A stretch of 23,995 nt of DNA from Bacillota bacterium (lineage in GTDB: Bacteria > Bacillota_A > Clostridia > DSM-8532), in NCBI GenBank assembly GCA_023424865.1, contig JAFADM010000171.1, positions 1 through 23,995 of the forward strand. Direction: 5' to 3'. Position 1 is the stretch's first letter. Every line of letters begins with the position of its first letter. Of this stretch, positions 1 through 7,717 are shown piece by piece. The notes below the pieces were generated by a model. The model was not told the origin of the DNA. It saw only the letters and a list, made by a program, of their open reading frames with translations, and made no database searches. The position numbers and the translations under genes were made by a program.

Positions 1-29
1 GATACGCTTGAAAACATCGACATCATCAT
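1..29 (-). CDS. flgE: Flagellar hook protein FlgE, first codons only
   Basis: The minus strand carries AGGAGG at 40-45, ten bases before a run of three ATG codons. The reading frame then continues to the window edge as MMMSMFSSV. This matches the usual start of FlgE-type hook proteins (M-x-SMFSGVSGL), and flgE is the expected gene after flgD and the TIGR02530 gene in Clostridia. FlgE polymerises outside the cell to form the flexible hook. Only nine codons are visible, so the call rests on the N-terminal signature plus gene order. Any of the three consecutive ATGs could be the true start. Confidence 0.75.
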
Positions 30-67
30 GTTGAATCAACCTCCTCGGGTCAATTTCGTTCCGTCAG

Positions 68-81
68 TCGTTCGGGAACGA
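68..81. repeat. Small inverted repeat in the flgE leader
   Basis: TCGTTC and GAACGA face each other across a GG centre, 40 to 55 bases upstream of the flgE start on the minus strand. It could form a small hairpin in the mRNA before flgE or be a protein-binding palindrome. It is not the Gram-positive LexA box, which reads GAAC-N4-GTTC. The rest of the 134-base spacer between flgE and the next gene shows no convincing promoter. Confidence 0.35.
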
Positions 82-163
82 ACAGCCTCCCATTGGGTCC
101 AGCTGTATGTTGATTATTAATATTATCCACTTATATGCTATTTTTTGGTATAGGACTTTCGGT

Positions 164-553
164 TCAGGCAAAAACGGCTCCGTCAATCTGGGTAAAAACG
201 TTATCCTTGAGCTCTGTGGTGTTTACTGCCGTTATAACGGTTCTTGCCCCCACATTCACCACAAAAGCCACCTCGTCCATAACCACCAGTGAATCCTTTA
301 CACCCTTTTGTGCCGCTTTATCCACAGCACTTCTGAGCTTTCCCATCTGCTCCTGGCTTAAATGGATTTGACGGGCTTCAAGCCTTAACGCCGCATGCTT
401 GGAGAGCTTAACCTCACCACTTTGCTCCAGCGTCCTGTCAAGTACTGTGGAAAAGGATTCCACACCGTCCTGGCGGATGCTTTTTACCGGTGAAGTTTGG
501 GAAGCTATCTGATGGATGCTTTGAATTGCACCACCATTGGCCTGTATTTTCAT
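164..553 (-). CDS. TIGR02530-type flagellar operon protein
   Basis: This 129-residue protein has the features of the small family found between flgD and flgE in Clostridia and Bacilli flagellar operons (TIGR02530, flagellar operon protein). Recognisable traits are the central stretch LSKHAALRLEARQIHLS and a C-terminal part with VVMDEVAFVVNV and a T-x-VIT-A pattern. It has no signal peptide or membrane segment. Its exact role is not settled; a part in hook assembly or its control is inferred from position. The gene starts inside the flgD stop (ATGA, 4-base overlap), so translation is probably coupled to flgD. Confidence 0.8.
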   Translation of the reverse strand: MKIQANGGAIQSIHQIASQTSPVKSIRQDGVESFSTVLDRTLEQSGEVKLSKHAALRLEARQIHLSQEQMGKLRSAVDKAAQKGVKDSLVVMDEVAFVVNVGARTVITAVNTTELKDNVFTQIDGAVFA

Positions 554-1476
554 ACCGGCACCTCCGTTTCTTCTTCTGCGCCGTCCTCAGGAACCACATT
601 AAGCTTTTGCAGCTCTTTCAAAATTTGATTGAGGAGCAATTGCTCTGTGGAAAGCAAATCCACCCTTTCAGTAGCATAAATGGAATCCACCGGGATTTGG
701 ACACTGTCAAGCAGGAGATGGTTTGCACCGCTATCATCCTGATAACCGGAACGCAGCTTGCCCTGTATATTGTAGGTCTCACCGGTTGCGCTGTCTCTCA
801 CACGAAGAGTAACCGTTTTACCGCTCTGGGCATTGACATAGGCTTCCACATCTTCATATTCGCCTAAATCCAGATTGTACGGTACAACATCCACCTCGTC
901 CAAAAAGGCGTATATCTCGTTATCCTTCTTTTCGACCGAGCCAATGATACCTTCAACGGAAAAGGTTTTTCCCGCGCTGTTTTCAATTAAGGTTTTACCA
1001 AGCATGCCAATGATGCTGCTGTAGTCGGAAACTTTTGCGCCGGCTCCGGATTCGGAATTCACAACCTCGTAAATATCATCCAGCTCAATTTCCTTTTCCC
1101 CGATGATAGCATAAAGCTTTCCGCTGTTGATTCTTACAGAATCCACCTTGCCGGTAACAAGCTCGGAAATTCCCGTGTCTGAATTGGTTACCTGAGCCGA
1201 CACATACTTGCCAATCATACCGTACCCAAAGCTCTGACTAAAGGTATTATTTAGATTTTGCATCTGCTCCAGTGCACTGAACTGGGCCATTTGGGCGATA
1301 AAATCCGTATCACTTGATGGATTCAGAGGATCCTGGTATTGAACCTGTGTAACCAAAAGCTTTAAGAAATCATCCTTGCCCAATTCGCCGGTATTACGCT
1401 CCTCAGTCTTCTGAGACTGGGCTGCAATAATCTGCTCAATGGTGCTTTGACTGTTTATTCCACTTGTTGTTGCCAT
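550..1476 (-). CDS. flgD: Flagellar hook-capping protein FlgD
   Basis: FlgD forms the temporary cap that guides FlgE subunits onto the growing hook, outside the cell. Residues about 36-76 hold the conserved FlgD N-terminal domain, with DFLKLLVTQ, then YQDPLNP, then an FSALEQMQN-like stretch. At 308 residues it is about twice the length of the short Bacillus subtilis FlgD (about 140) and nearer the length of clostridial forms that carry extra C-terminal beta domains. The ATG start has AGGAGG six bases upstream. The gene follows fliK by 96 bases and overlaps the next gene by four, as expected for one operon. Confidence 0.9.
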   Translation of the reverse strand: MATTSGINSQSTIEQIIAAQSQKTEERNTGELGKDDFLKLLVTQVQYQDPLNPSSDTDFIAQMAQFSALEQMQNLNNTFSQSFGYGMIGKYVSAQVTNSDTGISELVTGKVDSVRINSGKLYAIIGEKEIELDDIYEVVNSESGAGAKVSDYSSIIGMLGKTLIENSAGKTFSVEGIIGSVEKKDNEIYAFLDEVDVVPYNLDLGEYEDVEAYVNAQSGKTVTLRVRDSATGETYNIQGKLRSGYQDDSGANHLLLDSVQIPVDSIYATERVDLLSTEQLLLNQILKELQKLNVVPEDGAEEETEVPV

Positions 1477-1515
1477 CTACTTCCTCCTTTCCTCCGTCAT
1501 TAAACTTTATAAAAA

Positions 1516-1554
1516 CAAGTCTCTTAAAAGGTTCTTAAAACAGGTTTCTTAAAA
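1516..1554. repeat. Three imperfect short tandem repeats between fliK and flgD
   Basis: On the plus strand the spacer reads as three successive units ending in TCTTAAAA, TTCTTAAAA and TTCTTAAAA, with unit lengths of about 14, 11 and 14 bases. They lie just upstream of the flgD ribosome binding site in the fliK-flgD spacer. No terminator or promoter is evident there. They could be replication slippage or a binding site for an RNA- or DNA-binding regulator; the sequence alone cannot decide. Confidence 0.5.
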
Positions 1555-1572
1555 GTTTCATAGTGATGCCCG

Positions 1573-3096
1573 CTACGCTGAGAGGTTTATCGTATTTTGG
1601 GACCCAAAATACTCTTTGGCAATCTTTTCAAGAAGCTCTGCAGGATTTACTGCTCCGGCAGCTGAAGTTTCACCGCTTTTTTCGGCATAAAAGCTATTGC
1701 GGGAATCCTCCTTGCTTTGCTTGGAGTCGCTGTTGCTTCCGTTGCCTACGGATACGCTCAACTGTTGAACAGACAGGCCATTTTTCTCAAGTGCATCCTT
1801 AAGAAGCTGCAGGTTGCTTTCCAAAATGCCTTTAACCTGTTCATTCTCAGCCGTTATCTTGGCCAGAATTTCACCACGCTCATGGACGATTTTCAAAGAC
1901 AGCTTGCCCAGGCTTTCAGGCTTAAGCTGGAGCTCCATTTCCTGACGGTTTTCACCGGCCATCAGCTTAACCTTCATGGCTACCTGATTGGCTACGGATT
2001 GAGCCATGGGCCGTTCCGGAAGCTTGAATTCGGTTTTCACTCCGGAGGATGCTTCTACACCCTTAACAGGCGCATTGGCATTACCTGCCTGAGCACCGTA
2101 CTGCTGCCCCTGCCCGGTTGTGGAATCACCTTCGCCATCAACTGCCAAAGCCGCATTGACGGTATCCAGAATAACACTTCCGGCGGACTCGCCTTCTGCT
2201 GCAACATCTGCTGTATTAGCATGCTTGTCGGTCTGAGCAGCCTCCTGGCCTTCCTCAGACACCTGTGCCGCCGATGCCAGGACAGTTCCCGGTTCAGTCT
2301 GAGCCACCTGACCCTGAGTGTTTGTAATCTTATCCGCCAGTTCGGCACTCACTGCCTTCATTTTTTGAATAAGCTCGGCCGAAGCTTCTGAAGATAGAGC
2401 AGCTATTCCCGACTTATCCAGGGCTATGGACTCACTGGTAATACCCAGCTTTTCAAGAAGCGCAGCCAATTTGTCATGAACTCCGGAACCGCCGGCTTCA
2501 CCAAAAACAGAGGCATCACTGGTTTTTATACTCTCAAGCAAGGATTTGAGCTCCTTTAAGTCCGCTGAACCAAGAAGCTGTTGAAGGGATTCGGGAAACG
2601 CTCCAACGGGATTGGCTCCATTTTCCCCTTCGACGGAGGTTAATGAGGCCGACTCCAAAGATTGTCCTTCCAGCATGGCTGCAAGTGCTTCAAGTACTGC
2701 AAGAATTTCATCCAGGCTTAAAGAGCTTTCCTTTGGCTTTACGTCCTCAGATGGGTCTTTGTCATCCACCTTATGACTGTCCGTCTTTTCCTTTTCGGCG
2801 GTTTTTGCCGTTGGGCGGCCGGAGACTTCCTTCGCCTCCGAATCCTTTAGCCTTTCATTCGTGACAGTATCACTATTGCTTGAGGAATCTCTGGACGAAG
2901 AAGACAGGTATCTGTCCTCAGCCTTTTTATAGCCGGATTGCTCTGATTTTCGGGAAGATGCGGATAAGTGCTCATTAAGAACATCCACAAAGGATTTTGA
3001 TGAATTTTGCCCTGAATCGCCTGTTTTAGCAATACTTTCAGAAGAAGAGAAGTTTGTTTTAAAAAACAGAGAGCTTATGCTATTGCTCTGTATCAC
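1573..3096 (-). CDS. fliK: Flagellar hook-length control protein FliK
   Basis: FliK measures hook length and triggers the export switch from hook to filament proteins. The C-terminal hook-length domain (Flg_hook) is clear at about residues 368-450. It contains MELQLKPESLGKLSLKI and ILESNLQLLKDAL, followed by a serine-rich tail. The N-terminal two thirds are low in complexity, rich in Ser, Ala, Glu and Gly, as expected of the extended ruler part. I chose the GTG start at 3096 (507 residues) because AGGAGG sits exactly seven bases before it. A longer reading from an ATG at 3189 would add 31 residues encoded by a hairpin region and lacks an obvious ribosome site. It is flanked by ylxF and flgD, as in Bacillus. 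Confidence 0.88.
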   Translation of the reverse strand: MIQSNSISSLFFKTNFSSSESIAKTGDSGQNSSKSFVDVLNEHLSASSRKSEQSGYKKAEDRYLSSSSRDSSSNSDTVTNERLKDSEAKEVSGRPTAKTAEKEKTDSHKVDDKDPSEDVKPKESSLSLDEILAVLEALAAMLEGQSLESASLTSVEGENGANPVGAFPESLQQLLGSADLKELKSLLESIKTSDASVFGEAGGSGVHDKLAALLEKLGITSESIALDKSGIAALSSEASAELIQKMKAVSAELADKITNTQGQVAQTEPGTVLASAAQVSEEGQEAAQTDKHANTADVAAEGESAGSVILDTVNAALAVDGEGDSTTGQGQQYGAQAGNANAPVKGVEASSGVKTEFKLPERPMAQSVANQVAMKVKLMAGENRQEMELQLKPESLGKLSLKIVHERGEILAKITAENEQVKGILESNLQLLKDALEKNGLSVQQLSVSVGNGSNSDSKQSKEDSRNSFYAEKSGETSAAGAVNPAELLEKIAKEYFGSQNTINLSA

Positions 3097-3116
3097 TTTT
3101 TCACCTCCTTTCAAAG

Positions 3117-3135
3117 CCTGTGCCGCAGGCACAGG
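3117..3135. repeat. Perfect 8-bp hairpin just upstream of the fliK ribosome site
   Basis: CCTGTGCC and GGCACAGG pair perfectly around a three-base loop. In the minus-strand transcript the hairpin ends seven bases before the AGGAGG of fliK. No U-run follows, so it is not a standard terminator. It may shape fliK translation or stabilise a processed 5 prime end. Confidence 0.6.
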
Positions 3136-3191
3136 GATTAACATGCTTCCTTTTGATTTATAAAAACCCTTTTTTGGGAACATGTACAAAC

Positions 3192-4022
3192 TCAGGGTCT
3201 CTTGCTTTCCATTGTAAGCTTGGTGATGTCAGCTACCACTTTGGGGTCCATATATTCTAATATTTGCGCGGACGCCATGGAACCCATTCCGCCCAGAACA
3301 TCGGCTGTTAATTGCTGATCCTTCTGCCACAGCTCGCTCATTACACCGGCTGCGCTCGATGGGGTCATAAGGGTAAAGGGTTTTGCAACAGCCTCTTTTT
3401 CTACCGCATAAAGATCCAGCTTGACAAGCTCCTTATAAATCACTTCGGCTGTTTCCTGATTCATCTGGGCGAAATAGGTTTTGAAGCCTTCCGTATCATT
3501 ATTTGCCACCATCTCATCAAATGCTTTTTTGTCGGCTTCAAGCTTTTCTCTTTCTGCCGCAATATTTCGTTGTTCTTCAGTAGCTTCCAAAAGCTCTGCT
3601 TCTTTGCTGCTCAAATTGGCAGCGACGGCGGCGCTTTCCGCTGATAAGGCTTCTATTGATGCTTTCAGTTGGGCTATTTCCTCTGCCAGCCGGGCATTAT
3701 TGTCACGGTATTCGGAATATTTCGCCACCAGCTCTTCATCACTTAAATATTTAGGATCATCCGGATCCTTCAGCGGAGGCAACACATACTTAAGAACAGC
3801 ATTATGCTGAAAAGTGGGCCTGACAATTTCACCCAGACCTTTATAATTGATCTTGACTGCTGCAAGAAAAGTAGCTGAAAAAAGAAAGATAATAATAAGA
3901 CAGGCGGATACAATGAGAACTATCCCCTTAACGGGTCCAAGACTTCCCCCTTCCGGGGTACTTTCCACATTTGGTACTTTAGCGATTGGGACGACTTTTT
4001 CATCAAGTGTTGCTTTTGCCAT
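3192..4022 (-). CDS. ylxF: YlxF/MotE-like membrane protein of the flagellar operon
   Basis: This 276-residue protein occupies the ylxF slot between fliJ and fliK. It has one membrane segment at about residues 31-56, a long coiled coil at about 107-172 rich in Ala, Glu and Lys, and a C-terminal helical domain at about 175-272. That domain resembles the MgtE N-terminal/MotE fold and contains MTPSSAAGVMSELW and ILEYMDP. MotE-type proteins in Gram-negatives chaperone the stator-associated protein MotC. A comparable role in stator or export function is an inference here. It sits downstream of fliJ by 73 bases and has AGGGAG before its ATG. Confidence 0.75.
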   Translation of the reverse strand: MAKATLDEKVVPIAKVPNVESTPEGGSLGPVKGIVLIVSACLIIIFLFSATFLAAVKINYKGLGEIVRPTFQHNAVLKYVLPPLKDPDDPKYLSDEELVAKYSEYRDNNARLAEEIAQLKASIEALSAESAAVAANLSSKEAELLEATEEQRNIAAEREKLEADKKAFDEMVANNDTEGFKTYFAQMNQETAEVIYKELVKLDLYAVEKEAVAKPFTLMTPSSAAGVMSELWQKDQQLTADVLGGMGSMASAQILEYMDPKVVADITKLTMESKRP

Positions 4023-4095
4023 TTCAATCTCCCTTGGGAATCGTTAAAATACATGGGCCCTATAACCGGTGTAAATGAACCTTAAAAGAACCGGA

Positions 4096-4545
4096 TTAAA
4101 GTTTTGTGCCCACTGCTTGCTTATAACTGACCAACTCGTCTACACGCTGCTGCTCCTTGCGCTCTTCCTCGGTTTTAAACTCAAGAAAATCTTTTTCCCT
4201 GAGGTTCTCTAAAACCTTTCTCTCCCTCATGCAAACGATTAATCTTTCCCTACATTTATCGACATTTTCCTCGCACTGCTTAACGCAGGCTTCCTGTCTG
4301 ATACGCTCTAATTCCAAGAGTTCCAGAAAGCCTTTAAGCTCTGCAATGCGGTATTGAACAATCTTTCCGCAGCATGCGCCGCGAAGCTTTTTCAAACCGT
4401 CCTCAGCTGCCGCCTTCTTAAGAAGCAAACAAGACTTTTCCTCCTCCAGGCGCATGACGGCTGTTCCGAGATCATTTTTTGCATTCTTCTCAAACTGCTC
4501 TTTTAAGTTAAGGGATGTTTGAAGCCTGAATCTAAAAACTGCCAT
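4096..4545 (-). CDS. fliJ: Flagellar export chaperone FliJ
   Basis: This 149-residue, almost entirely helical and charged protein begins with the FliJ-type MAVFRFRLQTSLNLKE start. It continues as a two-stranded coiled coil rich in Glu, Lys and Arg to the end. FliJ is the stalk-like subunit that inserts into the FliI hexamer and links it to the FlhA export gate. It lies 12 bases after fliI and before ylxF, the Bacillus order. Similarity in this family is weak, so position supports the call as much as sequence. Several cysteines in the middle (for example GACCGK and EACVKQCEE) are unusual but have no clear meaning. Confidence 0.85.
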   Translation of the reverse strand: MAVFRFRLQTSLNLKEQFEKNAKNDLGTAVMRLEEEKSCLLLKKAAAEDGLKKLRGACCGKIVQYRIAELKGFLELLELERIRQEACVKQCEENVDKCRERLIVCMRERKVLENLREKDFLEFKTEEERKEQQRVDELVSYKQAVGTKL

Positions 4546-4557
4546 GTCTTATCCCCT

Positions 4558-5871
4558 TTAACTCACTGCCTCTTTAAGAAGCTCGATGGTATTTGTAAAA
4601 TTTACCCGTTGCTCTGTGGGTTGAATCAAAAAAGCATTTAATTTGGAATAGAGTGTAATTGCTCTATCGATTTCAGCATTGCTGCCTTTAACATAGGCGC
4701 CGACATTAATTAAATCCTCCGCGTCCTTATAGACTGCAAGATTATGCCTGAGCTCGGCTGCAACCGACTTATGCTCCTTATCGGCAATATCACTCATAAC
4801 ACGGCTTATACTGGCTAATACGTCAATGGACGGATAATGCCCTCTGTGGGCAAGGGATCTTGATAAAACAATATGGCCGTCCAGAATTCCCCGTGCCGTA
4901 TCGGTGATAGGCTCATTCATATCATCACCATCCACGAGCACCGAGTACAGACCTGTAATGGAGCCTCTGCTGGATGTACCTGAGCGTTCCAGAAGCTTGG
5001 GCAAAAGAGCATAAACGGAAGGGGTATAGCCTCTTGTTACGGGCGGCTCGCCTATGGCCAGACCAACTTCCCTCTGGGCCATGGAAAAACGGGTAAGGGA
5101 ATCCATCAAAAGAAGCACGTCCTTGCCCGAATCCCTGAAGTACTCGGCTATGGCCGTGGCCACCTGAGCTCCCTTAAGACGGACCAGTGCAGGCTGATCG
5201 GAGGTGGCAATAATTACGACCGAGCGTTTCAAGCCTTCCTCACCCAAATCCCGTTCGAGAAAATCCCGAACCTCACGGCCACGCTCGCCAATAAGAGCGA
5301 TAACATTAATATCTGCCTTGGTATTTCGTGCTATCATTCCCATGAGGGTACTTTTTCCTACGCCGCTTCCCGCAAAGATTCCCATACGCTGGCCTTTGCC
5401 TACGGTAAGAAGTCCGTCAATGCACTTAACCCCAAGGGGAAGGATCTGCTGAATTCTGGGCCTGGTCATGGGGTTTGGGGGCATACTGCTCACAGGGTAA
5501 TAGGCCTGTACACGGACTGGCCCTTTATCATCCATAGGACGGCCCAGCCCATCCAATACGCGGCCCAAAAGGCTTTCTCCGACCCCTACTTCAAGCTCCC
5601 TGTCGGCAGCGGTTACCAGACTTCCCGGTCCTATCCCGTTCATATCGCCGATGGGCATAAGCAATACCCGCTTGTCCCTAAAGCCTACCACCTCGGCCAG
5701 AACAGGCTTGCCCTGCCTTGCCTTTACATAACATAAGGCTCCCACATGAGTCTGAGGGCCCTCCGATTCAATAGTAAGACCCACCACTTTCGTTACCTTG
5801 CCAATACAGCGGACAAAATGGCGGGATTCAAGTATATTCATATATTTGAAAAATGAAAGCGCGTTATCCAT
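4558..5871 (-). CDS. fliI: Flagellum-specific export ATPase FliI
   Basis: FliI is the hexameric ATPase at the cytoplasmic face of the flagellar type III export apparatus. With the chosen start (437 residues) the Walker A loop GSGVGKST is at 168-175, the catalytic glutamate is in GERGRE at about 196, and Walker B LLLMD ends at 257. It also has the conserved RFSMAQREVGLA and GEPPVTRGY segments. The longest frame adds nine residues, but the internal ATG at 5871 has AAAAGGA in front of it, and the shorter protein begins like other FliI proteins. It overlaps the fliH stop by eight bases, so the two are likely translationally coupled. Confidence 0.95.
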   Translation of the reverse strand: MDNALSFFKYMNILESRHFVRCIGKVTKVVGLTIESEGPQTHVGALCYVKARQGKPVLAEVVGFRDKRVLLMPIGDMNGIGPGSLVTAADRELEVGVGESLLGRVLDGLGRPMDDKGPVRVQAYYPVSSMPPNPMTRPRIQQILPLGVKCIDGLLTVGKGQRMGIFAGSGVGKSTLMGMIARNTKADINVIALIGERGREVRDFLERDLGEEGLKRSVVIIATSDQPALVRLKGAQVATAIAEYFRDSGKDVLLLMDSLTRFSMAQREVGLAIGEPPVTRGYTPSVYALLPKLLERSGTSSRGSITGLYSVLVDGDDMNEPITDTARGILDGHIVLSRSLAHRGHYPSIDVLASISRVMSDIADKEHKSVAAELRHNLAVYKDAEDLINVGAYVKGSNAEIDRAITLYSKLNAFLIQPTEQRVNFTNTIELLKEAVS

Positions 5872-6664
5872 GTTGTTCCTTTTCACCCAGCACCTCAAAA
5901 AAGGCTTCCTTAATCAGAGCAAGCCGGGTAGATGCACTGCCATCCATTATTCCTATTCCGGTATCAATGACACAGGAGCCCTTTTCAAGCGTACTGTCCT
6001 GCTTTATCTCCAATTGATTAAGATCTCTCACTCTGGCCCGAATATCTCCCTCATGGGCTGACAAGTAAGAAAAATCTTCAGAGGAAACCTTGATTATCAC
6101 ATGCTCAAGCTCGGTAGACGCGTTAAGGGTTTCAGATACAATCCCGACGATGGTCTCCTCATGGTTGCGAACCATATGCCCTATCACTTTGCCTGCTATT
6201 TCCGTCACAAGAGACAGGATATCCTTTTCCATAGCCGCCAGGGTAGCTTCATACTCAGATTTGCAGCGTTCCTTATAGCTTTCTGCTTCTTCAATAATGC
6301 CCTGGTATTGCTGCCTTGCCATTTCCTCTCCCTGAGTAAAGCCTTCCTCGCTGGCTTTTTGGGCCAGACTCTCAGCTTCCTGAAGGGCCTTGGCATAAGC
6401 CTCGTCCATATAGCGCCGGGCCTCAAGCTCGGCTTCCTCAAGAATAAGCCTGGCTTCGCTCCTTGCTTCTTCCCGGGCTTTTTCTATGTACTGAGCACTC
6501 TTAAAATCAATAAGCTCAAATTCAGCCTCTGCCGCACCTTCCTCCTGCGCGGCAGCAATTTCTTTTTTAGCAGCCTCATTGGCAGGGTGCCTTACTTCAT
6601 AAGGATTACCCATATTAATTTGGCCGCGTTTATAGATGTTATAACCGTAAGCGTTACTATACAA
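5864..6664 (-). CDS. fliH: Flagellar assembly protein FliH
   Basis: FliH binds FliI as a dimer, restrains its ATPase activity and docks it at the export gate and C-ring. The protein has a short N-terminal segment, a long Ala/Glu-rich helix from about residues 40 to 145 with repeated small-residue-xxx-small-residue spacing, and a C-terminal V-ATPase subunit E-like domain with LVTEIAGKVIGHMV. I chose a TTG start at 6664 (266 residues) that overlaps the end of fliG by eight bases and has GGAGG eleven bases upstream. The longer frame to 6709 would lie 53 bases inside fliG. The start is the least certain part. Confidence 0.88.
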   Translation of the reverse strand: MYSNAYGYNIYKRGQINMGNPYEVRHPANEAAKKEIAAAQEEGAAEAEFELIDFKSAQYIEKAREEARSEARLILEEAELEARRYMDEAYAKALQEAESLAQKASEEGFTQGEEMARQQYQGIIEEAESYKERCKSEYEATLAAMEKDILSLVTEIAGKVIGHMVRNHEETIVGIVSETLNASTELEHVIIKVSSEDFSYLSAHEGDIRARVRDLNQLEIKQDSTLEKGSCVIDTGIGIMDGSASTRLALIKEAFFEVLGEKEQHG

Positions 6665-7679
6665 CGATTTCGTCGCCTCCGCCACGTGAAATAATAATTT
6701 CTCCGGCATCCTCCAGCTTGCGGATAATATTGACTATCTTCTGCTGTGCCTCTTCCACATCCTTCAAGCGCACCGGACCCATGTATTCCAGATCCTCTTT
6801 AAGGGTCTCAACGAGACGCTTAGACATGTTATTGAATATAAGGGTCTGAACCTCGTCAGTGGAGCCCTTTAATGCAAGAGCAAGCTGGGCATTGTCCACT
6901 TCCCTGAGGAAACGTTGAATGGCCTTATTATCAAGAGAAAGAATATCTTCGAATACAAACATTCTCTTACGAATTTCTTCGGCAAGATCCGTATCTTCAA
7001 TTTCAAGTGTATCCATAATGTACTTTTCGGTGCCTCTGTCCACGGAGTTAATAACATCCACAATAGCCTGAATGCCGCCCACTGCCGTAAAGTCTTCGGT
7101 AACCATGGAGGAGATTTTCTTCTCCAGAACACGCTCCACTTCTTTAATAATTTCAGGAGAGGTTCTGTCCATGGTGGCAATTCGCCTTGCAACATCCGCC
7201 TGCTTGTCCTGAGGAAGTGAGGAGAGTACCGTGGCCGCCTGGGATGGCTTAAGATAGGCGAGTATCAGGGCAATGGTCTGGGGATGCTCATTTTGGATAA
7301 AGTTCAGTATTTGGGAAGGATCGGCCTTTCGCACGAAGTCAAAAGGCCTCACCTGCAGAGAAACCGTTAGCTTATTGATAATCTCCATGGTCTTTTCAGC
7401 ACCCATGGCCTTTTCCAGAATATCCTTGGCGTATCCTATGCCGCCTTCGGTTATGTACTGCTGCGCAAGGCATATTTCATAGAACTCGCTGAGAACCTTT
7501 TCCCTTTCAGAAGGGGAAACAGTACGTATATTCGCAATTTCAAGGGTAAGCTGCTCAATTTCCTCTTCCTTCAGATGCTTGAATATTTGAGCTGAACGCT
7601 CCGGACCGAGTGAAATAAGCAGCATCGCCGCTTTTTCCCTGCCGGTCATATCACGCATAGTATCAACTTTTGCCGCCAT
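6657..7679 (-). CDS. fliG: Flagellar motor switch protein FliG
   Basis: FliG is the C-ring subunit that contacts MotA and converts stator motion into rotation. All parts of the 340-residue family are visible: an N-terminal FliF-binding helical domain, the conserved NEHPQT segment at 130-135, and the MFVFEDI hinge motif at 240-246. The C-terminal torque domain contains KAIQRFLREVD, with the charged residues that face the stator. It begins MAAKVDTMRDMTGREKAAMLL, typical of clostridial FliG. It follows fliF by 38 bases. Confidence 0.96.
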   Translation of the reverse strand: MAAKVDTMRDMTGREKAAMLLISLGPERSAQIFKHLKEEEIEQLTLEIANIRTVSPSEREKVLSEFYEICLAQQYITEGGIGYAKDILEKAMGAEKTMEIINKLTVSLQVRPFDFVRKADPSQILNFIQNEHPQTIALILAYLKPSQAATVLSSLPQDKQADVARRIATMDRTSPEIIKEVERVLEKKISSMVTEDFTAVGGIQAIVDVINSVDRGTEKYIMDTLEIEDTDLAEEIRKRMFVFEDILSLDNKAIQRFLREVDNAQLALALKGSTDEVQTLIFNNMSKRLVETLKEDLEYMGPVRLKDVEEAQQKIVNIIRKLEDAGEIIISRGGGDEIVV

Positions 7680-7717
7680 ATTTCAAGCCGCCTCCATTTT
7701 GTGCTGTGTTTGCCGAA

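Noticed and set aside
68..81. LexA box near flgE
   Set aside because: The half-sites are in the opposite order from the Gram-positive SOS box and the spacing differs.
1717..2391. A 224-residue plus-strand ORF opposite fliK
   Set aside because: It is antisense to the low-complexity part of fliK, which readily leaves long open frames. It has no ribosome site and no recognisable domain.
6101..6694. A 197-residue plus-strand ORF opposite fliH
   Set aside because: It is antisense to a repetitive Ala/Glu helix region of a confidently assigned gene; the cysteine- and phenylalanine-rich product looks like a shadow translation.
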